This document shows, one piece after another, positions 15,080 to 22,532 of a stretch of 50,693 nucleotides of DNA. The first letter of the stretch is position 1. Each line of letters begins with the position of its first letter. Position numbers and translations under genes: made by a program. The stretch comes from JABDBK01 sp964453575 (GTDB lineage Bacteria > Pseudomonadota > Gammaproteobacteria > DSM-16500): NCBI GenBank assembly GCA_964453575.1, contig CAYVRW010000004.1, forward strand, positions 1-50,693. The letters are read 5' to 3'. A model generated the notes under the pieces. It was given only the letters and a program-made list of their open reading frames with translations, had not been told where the DNA came from and did not search any database.

Positions 15080-15682
15080 ATGTTTAAACGAAGAAATCCT
15101 CCTCTTGAAAATCCTTGGACAGATGATCCTCTTGTTGCTTATAAAAATTTTTTAAAATATACCGGACAGGAAGTGAATGAGTATGTTCAACGTGATGATC
15201 TTAAGGTACATACTTACGAGGCTTTTTATCCATTAAAAATGTTATTAGATGTTAATAATTTCTGCTCAAAAATCACCATTCGAAATGTAACCGATGCAAC
15301 GCTTGTATTTGATTTTGCTGATGATGTTATACCTAGAATCTTGGGTATAAAAATGATCGACGATTCCAAAGCAGCACCTCCGATACATGTTGCTTTTAGA
15401 AACATCGTTCCTTACGAATTCTCTCAATGCACTCACTTAGCCGGCCCTATGGGTTTTCATGAATATATTATCGATGGGAAAAACAATAAATTACCTCCTA
15501 TGATATTTGCTGCAAATTCTAATTTTGAAGCCACACCTCTTAAAATAATATTTGAAAATTGCAAAGGCAAAGTTGATATACATGGACTTACTCCAGATAA
15601 AATTAATGCTGTGTTTGAAAATAAATGTAATGAAAAAGAATTAATAGTGGGTACAGGAGTACCATCTTTTCAAATGAAATAA
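15080..15682 (+). CDS. Hypothetical protein
   Basis: 200 residues; ATG with AAAAGGATCC upstream. No signal peptide or membrane helix. Beta-rich appearance in the middle ('SKITIRNVTDATLVFDFADD', 'HVAFRNIVPYEFSQCTHLAG'). Not recognised. It is first in a plus-strand run of effector-like genes (15758, 17276, 18245) separated by gaps of about 75-105 bases, so co-regulation is possible. Confidence 0.65.
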   Translation: MFKRRNPPLENPWTDDPLVAYKNFLKYTGQEVNEYVQRDDLKVHTYEAFYPLKMLLDVNNFCSKITIRNVTDATLVFDFADDVIPRILGIKMIDDSKAAPPIHVAFRNIVPYEFSQCTHLAGPMGFHEYIIDGKNNKLPPMIFAANSNFEATPLKIIFENCKGKVDIHGLTPDKINAVFENKCNEKELIVGTGVPSFQMK

Positions 15683-15757
15683 CTGCCTTCATTCAACCCC
15701 ACGAAGTGTCCGTGGGTCTCATAGCAATGTTCCTAAATTTAAACTCAGGAAAACAGT

Positions 15758-17173
15758 ATGCTTAGCACCACAAATCCGCAAACATCAAAGCTTGGAAAAA
15801 TCATAATCATGCGTCACGCGGAAACTAACTACAACTATCCACGTAAACGTCTTCAAGGTATGTCGCCAAGCGATAAAATACATATATCAGAAAAAGGTCG
15901 GCAAGAGGCAACTTCAAAACTTGCTTCTATTACTTTACCTGATCTATTAATAATGAGTCCGTTATTACGCTGCAAACAGACTGCCGAAGCATGGGCAGGA
16001 AATGACCTTGCCAAAATCAACGGTCAAATTAAATTGATGGATGGTTTAAAAGAAGTGGATGCAGGGGAACTAGAAGATTTTTATGTGGATGAACTAGAAA
16101 AACATGAAAAATATGGCAGCACATGGCAACTTTGGAAAAAAGATCCGCTTAATTTTCCTGGATTTCCAAATGGCGAAACATTAAATGCCTTTCAAGCTAG
16201 AGTTTTGCATGCATTTGCGGATATCTGTAAAGAATATATGTTAAATCCAACTTTAGATATATGTGTAATAACGCATGGCGGCCCGATGCGCATATTGAAA
16301 TGTTTTCTAGCAAATAAAGATTTATCTCATTTATGGGATGGTCAGGATATAGCAAATCTTGAACGGTTAGAGCTAACATCGGATCAGATTTTACAACTAA
16401 TAAATCAAAGAGAGAAAATAAATATGTTAAAACATCCCTCACATAAATATATAGAATGTAAATATGATAAAGATCATTGGGCATTGGATAACACTAAAGA
16501 AGGCACATGCATCGCCTTTATTAAATTCCGTGATAAATATAATTACGCTATAAAACTTAATCCAACCGACCGCAGAGGCTATCGAGCGCTAATAACCTAC
16601 ACTGGCGATGATAAATCGGATATTCAAACTACTTTTAATCGTCAATATACCATTGCTGAACAACATGGCTTATCTGATGTCACCACCTTAATGATAGAAA
16701 TTTATAAAAAACTTGGGCTTCCCATCGTCCAAACTGCTCAAGCGGGGAACAACTCTCACTCTTTATTGCCATCAGGTATGACACAAATTGGCAATGAAAA
16801 AGAACCTAGCATGTTACATACTCATATTTGGGGCCGAGGGAATCCAGCCCAAGAATATATTTCCGGCATACCCTTAGATGGCCCAAAGCCTGGTGAAATG
16901 TTTGATATGATGGCAAAAACTCCAAATGTGCCGGGGAATCAAAAGAAAATAAAATGGGAACCGCAACAACTTGAAACAGCATTGTTATTAATCAAAAACA
17001 CATTACATGACTACACCCGCTCTGAAGAATTTCAACAAGAATTTGGAGATACATTAACCATCAATATTTATCAGCCTGAGAAACTCTTTGAAAAATCGGC
17101 TGTAAGTTTATCGGAGGGCGCTGCATTGTTTGCACAGCAGAATGATGCGGTTAGGTACACCAGGTGCTCATAA
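15758..17173 (+). CDS. Histidine phosphatase domain fused to a novel C-terminal domain
   Basis: 471 residues. Residues 13-200 are a phosphoglycerate-mutase-like histidine phosphatase: 'IIIMRHAETNYNYPRKRLQG' carries the phospho-acceptor His20 in an RHxE motif, Arg71 lies in 'SPLLRCKQTAEAW', and the second catalytic His173 in 'CVITHGGPMR'. Residues about 220-471 are a separate domain I do not recognise, with 'AIKLNPTDRRGYRALITYTG' and the His/Gly-rich 'LHTHIWGRGNPAQEYISGIP'. Typical family members end near residue 200-220, so this is a fusion. ATG preceded by CAGGAAAA. A host-directed phosphatase is possible but only inferred from context. Confidence 0.82.
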   Translation: MLSTTNPQTSKLGKIIIMRHAETNYNYPRKRLQGMSPSDKIHISEKGRQEATSKLASITLPDLLIMSPLLRCKQTAEAWAGNDLAKINGQIKLMDGLKEVDAGELEDFYVDELEKHEKYGSTWQLWKKDPLNFPGFPNGETLNAFQARVLHAFADICKEYMLNPTLDICVITHGGPMRILKCFLANKDLSHLWDGQDIANLERLELTSDQILQLINQREKINMLKHPSHKYIECKYDKDHWALDNTKEGTCIAFIKFRDKYNYAIKLNPTDRRGYRALITYTGDDKSDIQTTFNRQYTIAEQHGLSDVTTLMIEIYKKLGLPIVQTAQAGNNSHSLLPSGMTQIGNEKEPSMLHTHIWGRGNPAQEYISGIPLDGPKPGEMFDMMAKTPNVPGNQKKIKWEPQQLETALLLIKNTLHDYTRSEEFQQEFGDTLTINIYQPEKLFEKSAVSLSEGAALFAQQNDAVRYTRCS

Positions 17174-17275
17174 AATGGAACAGGCAGTGCAAATTACGCA
17201 AAAAAAGCAAGAAGACTTTTCCAGGTCCAATCCATGCCATAATTTTTACAGAAAATAAACAAAAGAAGAGATTTT

Positions 17276-18139
17276 ATGCCCATAAATACAATAAAATTAA
17301 TCGAAATTTTTAGCTCTAGCCAAGAAAATAAAAAGGAGCATTGGATATCAATTCCTGATTCCAAAGAAGGTACTGTTTATCCTAATGTTATAGGTAGCAG
17401 TGGCGGGGAAACCCATAATGGCTGGAAAGTACATATTAGCATTGATCCTAATAAAATCATTAATGCAGCAACATTCATTGCAGAAATTCTTAATGATAAA
17501 AATGCACCTAAAGTGAGTATTAAATTTGCTAGTATGCATCTAGCGAAAAATGGGCAACCAAGTAAACAAGTTGCTTTTACTTTTTATCAAGATGAATTAA
17601 TTCAAGCTGATAAAATAACTACATTTCTTAACAATATTGAAGTTTCTTTAAGTTCTGCGGGTATTGGCTGTGATGCAAGACAAATAAATTCAGATGCGGA
17701 AATTTGTAAAACAAAATTTGATGCGTGTATGCTCAATAGTGAAGGAAAACCGACTCGTTTTAATTATAGAAATGATCAATGCATTGTAATGGAAGATGAA
17801 CTTTATCTAGATTGTGGTGGGCAAGGTAACATAACACAGATTTCCGAACAAATCTGGATAAAACAAAGTTACTATTTAAACTTAGAGGATGTACAAAAGC
17901 ATAACCCAGCACAGGTAACTGATCCTTTCTCTAAAATTAGAATTACAATAATTAACGATGTAACAAAAGAAGAGGCTCCCGCTAAAGATAAAACCTCTGC
18001 AAGTTCAATCATAATCAAGCGAAATGAAAGTCCGGTATTCTCTACTAATCCAAAAACTCTTGCACCATCAGATGCTTTAAACCAAGAAAATAGTTCTGGA
18101 AAGGTTTTGCAACCTACCAGTAATACTCCTTTTCGGTAG
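17276..18139 (+). CDS. SpvC/OspF-like (phosphothreonine lyase fold) candidate effector
   Basis: 287 residues; ATG preceded by AAGAAGAG. Residues about 48-170 align by eye with Salmonella SpvC. 'WKVHISIDPNKI' matches 'DKFHISV'; the His (53) and a following Lys (83, in 'VSIKFAS') are 30 residues apart, exactly as the catalytic pair His106/Lys136 of SpvC. 'AFTFY' matches 'QFTLY', and 'FNYRND' matches 'LSYRNE' (SpvC Arg213). SpvC Lys104 corresponds to Lys51, while Arg148 seems replaced. Known members irreversibly dephosphothreonylate host MAP kinases. The C-terminal 90 residues are extra, low-complexity and polar, as in secreted substrates. The fold assignment is a motif-level inference. Confidence 0.6.
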   Translation: MPINTIKLIEIFSSSQENKKEHWISIPDSKEGTVYPNVIGSSGGETHNGWKVHISIDPNKIINAATFIAEILNDKNAPKVSIKFASMHLAKNGQPSKQVAFTFYQDELIQADKITTFLNNIEVSLSSAGIGCDARQINSDAEICKTKFDACMLNSEGKPTRFNYRNDQCIVMEDELYLDCGGQGNITQISEQIWIKQSYYLNLEDVQKHNPAQVTDPFSKIRITIINDVTKEEAPAKDKTSASSIIIKRNESPVFSTNPKTLAPSDALNQENSSGKVLQPTSNTPFR

Positions 18140-18244
18140 TAACGAGTACAGCCTCGGGGTCGTCATTTGACCCTTTCGTCATTTTATTTTGACATTATTA
18201 ATGATTTCTCCTACATTACTTCATTTTAATTAAAGGTGGTTATT

Positions 18245-18550
18245 ATGCTAGAGAAACAAGATTCAAAACAAAACGAAGTTGACGCTATGTCTACATCAAC
18301 AAAAGTCTTTTTAACTGCTACTGCAGTTTGTTACACGTCAGGTTTTTTTATGGTATCGACTGCATGTAAAAAAGATTGTTTTCCTCTTCAAGATCTTGAC
18401 AAAGCACTTTTGGGCTTAATCATGATGGCGGCAAGTCCAGTTGTAGGCTGTGTGGCCGCAGGAGCTTCCGAACTCTGTTTGTTCGCCCCTAAAAAAATAA
18501 TCGAAAATTATAATAAAGATGAGCCTCTTGCAAAATTGAAAACACCTTGA
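18245..18550 (+). CDS. Small hydrophobic orphan protein
   Basis: 101 residues. The ATG at 18245 is preferred because AAAGGTGG sits 5 bases upstream; an in-frame GTG at 18236 overlaps that site. Two hydrophobic stretches ('VFLTATAVCYTSGFFMVSTA' and 'LLGLIMMAASPVVGCVAAGA') separated by a Cys/Lys-rich turn ('CKKDCFP') suggest a membrane hairpin. Not recognised. A degenerate family-A-like palindrome follows 35 bases after the stop. Confidence 0.65.
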   Translation: MLEKQDSKQNEVDAMSTSTKVFLTATAVCYTSGFFMVSTACKKDCFPLQDLDKALLGLIMMAASPVVGCVAAGASELCLFAPKKIIENYNKDEPLAKLKTP

Positions 18551-18584
18551 TCAATAACGAAGATCATACCAATCAAGAAAAAAA

Positions 18585-18624
18585 GCGGGCAAGTCCCATC
18601 ATCGTATATGTCCACTTGCCCCTT
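18585..18624. repeat. Degenerate relative of the family-A palindrome
   Basis: GCGGGCAAGTCCCATC on the left and GTCCACTTGCCCC on the right keep only the outer arm logic of family A (GGGTCAAGTGCCATC / GGCACTTGACCCC) with G/C exchanges. Placed downstream of a gene, as in family A. Confidence 0.5.
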
Positions 18625-18695
18625 CGTCAAATATATAGACACTATGATATAACTTGTGTATTATATTATCATTACATGTAAATGATGGTTTTACT

Positions 18696-19679
18696 TTGAT
18701 TAATACACTGCAATTAGGGAACAAAATATTTCCTAATAATATCATTCAAGGGCCTTTGGCAGGAGTAAGTTGTGCCCCCTTTCGGGCTTTAACTTGGCGT
18801 TATAGCAAACCTGCTTTTTCTTGTAGCGAAATGATTTCAGTGAAGACACTTATTCATCAATCGCAATTATCGCAGCGACGTTTTTTAGAAAAAGCCGACG
18901 ATGAGGGTCCTGTTTGTTATCAAATAGCTGGAAATAATCCTTATGAAATTGCTGAGGCAGTAAAGCGTTTGACGGATTGTGGAGCTGATTTGATTGATTT
19001 AAATTGCGGTTGCCCAGTTAAAAAAATTCGTCAAAAAGGTGCGGGCTCAAGTCTATTGAGCCAAGCATCAACCTTATATCAACTCATTATAGCCATGAAA
19101 CAAAATACTACGGTACCTGTCTCCATTAAAATACGCGTCGACGGGAACAGCGGAGACACTTTTAATAAAGAAATAGCCCATGTAGTACGTGATGCTGGAA
19201 TTGATTTTCTCGTTGTACATGGTCGTCATTGGACTGAACATTATGAAACAGTTTGCAATTATACAGATATTCAATTTTTTGTTGAAGAATTAAATATTCC
19301 AGTCATAGGTAATGGCGATGTCGCATGTGTTGCCACCCTCAAAAAAATGCTTGCCACAGGTTGCGCGGGTATCATGATATCACGCGCTGGCGTCGGCCAA
19401 CCTTGGCTTATAGGCCAACTCCTTGCTGAAATTCAAAATAAATCCTACTCTAAACCGTTACTCACGGAAATTGGTTCACTTTTTATTGAACATGCGATGA
19501 AATTATCACAACTTTCAGCCAATGAAAAGTTTGCAGTTCTGCAAGCTAGAAAATTTGCAAAATATTATGCAAGAGATATGAAGAACAGAAAAGAATTTGT
19601 TGATGCCATCAATGTATGCACTAGTTTAGATAAACTTATAGAGATTAGTCGTCACTATTTTAGTCAATTATTACAATGA
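18696..19679 (+). CDS. dus: tRNA-dihydrouridine synthase
   Basis: About 327 residues; FMN-dependent reduction of uridine in the tRNA D-loop. Dus signatures: 'NNIIQGPLAGVSCAPFRALT', 'QIAGNNPYEIAEAVKRL', 'ADLIDLNCGCPVKKIRQKGA' with the catalytic Cys in GCP, 'SIKIRVDG', 'LVVHGRHW', 'IPVIGNGDV' and 'GIMISRAGVGQPW'. The subclass (DusA, B or C) cannot be fixed; DusB-like is closest. No ATG is available near the expected N-terminus: the TTG at 18696 fits the family start ('LINTLQLGNKIF'), and a TTG at 18654 is the alternative. Confidence 0.9.
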   Translation: MINTLQLGNKIFPNNIIQGPLAGVSCAPFRALTWRYSKPAFSCSEMISVKTLIHQSQLSQRRFLEKADDEGPVCYQIAGNNPYEIAEAVKRLTDCGADLIDLNCGCPVKKIRQKGAGSSLLSQASTLYQLIIAMKQNTTVPVSIKIRVDGNSGDTFNKEIAHVVRDAGIDFLVVHGRHWTEHYETVCNYTDIQFFVEELNIPVIGNGDVACVATLKKMLATGCAGIMISRAGVGQPWLIGQLLAEIQNKSYSKPLLTEIGSLFIEHAMKLSQLSANEKFAVLQARKFAKYYARDMKNRKEFVDAINVCTSLDKLIEISRHYFSQLLQ

Positions 19680-19762
19680 CAAAGTCACACTAAATTAAAA
19701 ATGTTTTTTACGATAAGATCAACAGTCACTAAAAAAATGGCACCATTGAAAAGACAAGAGAC

Positions 19763-19793
19763 AAGGGGTCAAGTGCTGCAGGATCCCTTATCT
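19763..19793. repeat. Collapsed copy of the family-A palindrome
   Basis: AAGGGGTCAAGTGC is the exact left end of family A, then the sequence jumps via TGCAGGA to TCCCTTATCTC, the flank that follows right arms elsewhere (9601, 10645). The hairpin interior has been deleted. It lies just past the stop of the minus-strand gene 19805-20107, as other copies do. Confidence 0.6.
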
Positions 19794-19804
19794 CGCCATT
19801 ACAT

Positions 19805-20107
19805 TCAGCAAGCTACAATTGGACGTGAGATTCCACAAGCTACAGCTAGACCTGTATATTTTATTTCAATAGGAACAGCAGCAATTTTACCCTCCTTCTG
19901 TAAATCGAGCATAAGTTTTGAAATTTCGGCAATTTTTTTAGGATTTTTTGTATTTGTGCCAATAAAAACATAAGGACGACCTGCTTTCTTTTGTGTACTT
20001 ACCGAAACAATGTCGTCGTCTACGCCCAACAAATTCTTTTCAATATAGTCATGTGTTTTATTTGCTGATTTTTCAGAAGCTTTTTTAATGTTGCTAAAAA
20101 GACGCAT
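19805..20107 (-). CDS. Small hypothetical protein
   Basis: 100 residues, ATG preceded by AAAGGAATA. Basic N-terminal helix ('MRLFSNIKKASEKSANKTHD') then an alpha/beta-like stretch ('RPYVFIGTNTKNPKKIAEIS', 'KLMLDLQKEGKIAAVPIEIK'). Not recognised; no export signal. The opposite strand is also open across here but lacks a ribosome site. Confidence 0.65.
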   Translation of the reverse strand: MRLFSNIKKASEKSANKTHDYIEKNLLGVDDDIVSVSTQKKAGRPYVFIGTNTKNPKKIAEISKLMLDLQKEGKIAAVPIEIKYTGLAVACGISRPIVAC

Positions 20108-20307
20108 AAATATTCCTTTAATTATTTTTCGTCATCATCCTAAAGCTATTTGCATAAGATCTCAATATTATTTAGTTATCTGAGAAATGAATGATCAAAG
20201 GACGACATTGGACGGGCTAATGAATTTCATTCCTTTCTGATGTTGTTATTTTTTGCTAAGTATCCAAATAATCTATATAATGTCATTTTTTAAAAAAGGA
20301 ATAGTTC

Positions 20308-21201
20308 ATGAAATTTAGGATAGGAATCCCTACTGCTTTAACACTTTCAATCATCACTCTAAGTGCAAATGCCATCCCGCCAGACAGCTTAATGTATTTA
20401 CATGAAACATGGGCAGGCGCTTATTTTGGTACTTACTTTGGATCGGGCGCCGGCAATGTTAATACTGCTTTCTCAGAAAATGAAAACGTGGTTCAATTTG
20501 CTGGTACAAATGATAGCAATCAGAGTACTTTTAGCGTGGAGGCGGGTAGTGCTAATCTGAATGGAAATAGTACTGGTTCAGTCGCTGATTTATTTGTGGG
20601 TTATAATTTTCACCCTGGCTGGTGGAATTCAAGGCTCATCATTGGCGGACAATTGGAAGGTAATTATTTTAGCGATATTACACTTTATTCGAGTGGTATT
20701 CTAAACACTAACGAACTCTCAGTTACAAGTTTTATGCCGCCTATTGCAACTACTCCTTCTATTAGCAGCCGACACATTACTTCTGATTTCAATGACCATC
20801 TGGCGTCTATGTTCACATTTATAGGGCGTTTAGGTATTCTCGCAACTCCAAACCTTTTGATATACGTTTTAGGCGGTGGCGTAGAAGGTCATTTTGTACT
20901 TTCAACGGATGAATTTTTCGGTACAGGAGATGATATAGATAAATGGCAGCTAGGTTATACCGCCGGCGCAGGACTTGAATACCGATTTAATAATAACTGG
21001 TCTATGCGCGGTGAATATCGCTATATTCACTTTGATGTTAATAGAACTTTAGCAGATGACAGTTCAAACTTTAGTCCACCTGACCCCACATTTACCGCCG
21101 CTAATTTCAATGCTACTCGAAGCTTTGATAGTACGGTTGACTTCAACATGGGTGCAATAGGTGTTGTGTATCGATTTGATTCGTTTCCAATAGGTAAATA
21201 A
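20308..21201 (+). CDS. Outer-membrane beta-barrel protein
   Basis: 297 residues: signal peptide ('MKFRIGIPTALTLSIITLSA', cleavage near 'ANA-IPP'), then alternating amphipathic strands of the 8-strand OmpA/Omp25-like type. Diagnostic pieces are 'WAGAYFGTYFGSGAGN', 'DLFVGYNFHPGW', 'LIIGGQLEGNYF', 'LGYTAGAGLEYRFNNNWSMR' with 'GEYRYIHFD', and the terminal strand 'FNMGAIGVVYRFD'. Such proteins act as structural or surface proteins in host-associated Proteobacteria. Monocistronic; a long hairpin follows 10 bases after the stop. Confidence 0.9.
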   Translation: MKFRIGIPTALTLSIITLSANAIPPDSLMYLHETWAGAYFGTYFGSGAGNVNTAFSENENVVQFAGTNDSNQSTFSVEAGSANLNGNSTGSVADLFVGYNFHPGWWNSRLIIGGQLEGNYFSDITLYSSGILNTNELSVTSFMPPIATTPSISSRHITSDFNDHLASMFTFIGRLGILATPNLLIYVLGGGVEGHFVLSTDEFFGTGDDIDKWQLGYTAGAGLEYRFNNNWSMRGEYRYIHFDVNRTLADDSSNFSPPDPTFTAANFNATRSFDSTVDFNMGAIGVVYRFDSFPIGK

Positions 21202-21211
21202 ATTCAAAAAA

Positions 21212-21237
21212 GTCACATGCCATCAATGGCATGTGAC
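21212..21237. terminator. Strong hairpin after the outer-membrane protein gene
   Basis: Perfect 12-bp stem GTCACATGCCAT / ATGGCATGTGAC with a 2-base loop. No T-run on the plus-strand 3' side; the A-run lies before it. It may end or protect the mRNA, or block entry into the next promoter region. Confidence 0.5.
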
Positions 21238-21262
21238 AGCCGCTCTCAACTCCATTTTAGTG

Positions 21263-21290
21263 TTGACAAATCAATTTAAGCTAGTATAAT
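21263..21290 (+). promoter_or_regulatory. Consensus sigma70 promoter of the yerC-his operon
   Basis: TTGACA (21263-21268) and TATAAT (21285-21290), both perfect, spaced 16 bases. Transcription should start near 21297, about 35 bases before the regulator's ATG at 21334. Confidence 0.85.
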
Positions 21291-21316
21291 GCACTAATGT
21301 ACTAGCGTGCTAATAC
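21280..21316. promoter_or_regulatory. Operator-like palindromes over the his promoter (probable TrpR-type sites)
   Basis: GCTAGTA (21280-21286, overlapping the -10) is inverted to TACTAGC (21300-21306). Overlapping that is an 18-base imperfect palindrome, GTACTAGC-GT-GCTAATAC (21299-21316, 14 of 18 symmetric). The CTAG cores recall the trp operator recognised by TrpR. Position over the -10 and start site implies repression, plausibly by the YerC-like protein encoded just downstream. Confidence 0.55.
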
Positions 21317-21333
21317 AATATTACAGAGGACAT

Positions 21334-21690
21334 ATGAAACCACATCGAGCCCATGAAAACGAAGACCCTGAGCATAAACTCTTTGAGGCTATTGCTGCGA
21401 TACATACAGCAGATGAAGCTAGGAGATTTTTCAAGGACTTATGCACACCGGCAGAGCTTCAGGCCCTGGCAGATCGATGGAGAGTCGTGGACGATATCAA
21501 GGCTGGAAAGCCCTATAGACAAATTTATGATGAAACAGGTGTAAGTGTTACCACAGTGGGACGTGTTGCTAGGAGCATGATGTTGGGTGAAGGAGGATAT
21601 AATTTGATTTATGAGCGTATAGAGAAAAAATTACATGAAAGCAGTGCCAAGGTTAAGAGTAGCCATACAAAAAAGCGGGCGTCTAAATAA
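21334..21690 (+). CDS. YerC/YecD-type TrpR-like transcriptional regulator
   Basis: 118 residues; the ATG at 21334 follows AGAGGA at good spacing (an in-frame start at 21307 has none). TrpR-superfamily fold with HTH: 'FFKDLCTPAELQALADRWRV', 'KPYRQIYDETGVSVTTVGRV', 'GGYNLIYERI'. YerC/YecD proteins commonly sit at the head of histidine genes. The end of the gene overlaps hisG by 56 bases, so the two are co-translated. It probably controls this operon through the palindromes at the promoter; the ligand is unknown. Confidence 0.88.
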   Translation: MKPHRAHENEDPEHKLFEAIAAIHTADEARRFFKDLCTPAELQALADRWRVVDDIKAGKPYRQIYDETGVSVTTVGRVARSMMLGEGGYNLIYERIEKKLHESSAKVKSSHTKKRASK

Positions 21691-22522
21691 TGATTCCATG
21701 GATTTATTATTAAGATGCGGACTGAAAATTCGACCTTCAAAAAACTCCCTTCTTTCTCACGCTGAAAACCTACCCATTGATGTTTTATTTGTAAGAGATG
21801 ACGATATACCAACGTTAGTGATAGATGGTGTATGTGATATAGGAATCGTGGGCGAAAATGTTTTATTAGAACAAACCATTAATAAATCTAAAAATTCAAT
21901 TGATACCATAAAAAAACTAGGATTTAGCCGTTGCAAACTTTCCATTGCCATGCCAGATGACAAAGTGTTTGTAAATGCCGACTCATTAAAAGGGCTAAGA
22001 ATAGCAACCAGTTATCCAAACTTATTACTCGATTATCTACAACGCAATCATATAAATGCGGAAATTATGAATATTTCGGGATCCGTTGAAATCGCACCCC
22101 GGCTTGATATGGCTGATGCGATATGTGATTTAGTATCAACGGGCAGAACATTAGAAGAAAATAATTTAAAAGAAGTCGATCAGGTTATGCAAAGTCAAGC
22201 TGTCTTAATTAAAACAAAACACGCATTAACTATAGATAAAACAGCAGCATTTGATTTATTACTCGGTCGTATTGAGAGCGTCTTAAAAGCCCTTGATAGC
22301 AAATACATTATGTTTCATGCACCTAAAACATCTATAGAAGCCATTAAAACGATGTTACCAGGCTGTGAAACGCCTACGGTTATGCCTTTAGAAGGAAATA
22401 ACGATAAAGTCGCAGTGCATGTAGTCTCGAATGAAGGAAACTTTTGGATAACCTTAGAAAAATTAAAAGAAGCAGGCGCAAGTTCCATCTTGGTTTTACC
22501 GATTGAAAAAATGTTAAATTAG
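21635..22522 (+). CDS. hisG: ATP phosphoribosyltransferase (long form)
   Basis: First step of histidine synthesis: ATP plus PRPP to phosphoribosyl-ATP. 295 residues, the long form with a C-terminal ACT-like regulatory domain (residues about 215-295, 'GCETPTVMPLEGNN' to 'GASSILVLPIEKML') that normally gives histidine feedback inhibition. 'VAIQKSGRLNNDSMDLLLRC', 'GVCDIGIVGENVL' and 'AICDLVSTGRTLEENNL' are typical. It starts inside the regulator gene and is 10 bases from hisD. Confidence 0.96.
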   Translation: MKAVPRLRVAIQKSGRLNNDSMDLLLRCGLKIRPSKNSLLSHAENLPIDVLFVRDDDIPTLVIDGVCDIGIVGENVLLEQTINKSKNSIDTIKKLGFSRCKLSIAMPDDKVFVNADSLKGLRIATSYPNLLLDYLQRNHINAEIMNISGSVEIAPRLDMADAICDLVSTGRTLEENNLKEVDQVMQSQAVLIKTKHALTIDKTAAFDLLLGRIESVLKALDSKYIMFHAPKTSIEAIKTMLPGCETPTVMPLEGNNDKVAVHVVSNEGNFWITLEKLKEAGASSILVLPIEKMLN

Positions 22523-22532
22523 GTCATTAATC

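Noticed and set aside
15698..15716. Small hairpin CCCACG / CGTGGG after the gene ending at 15682
   Set aside because: Only 6 pairs and no T-run; not convincing as a terminator.
19701..19973. Plus-strand frame of 90 codons
   Set aside because: It overlaps the minus-strand gene 19805-20107, which has a good AAAGGA site; this frame lacks one and crosses the collapsed palindrome.
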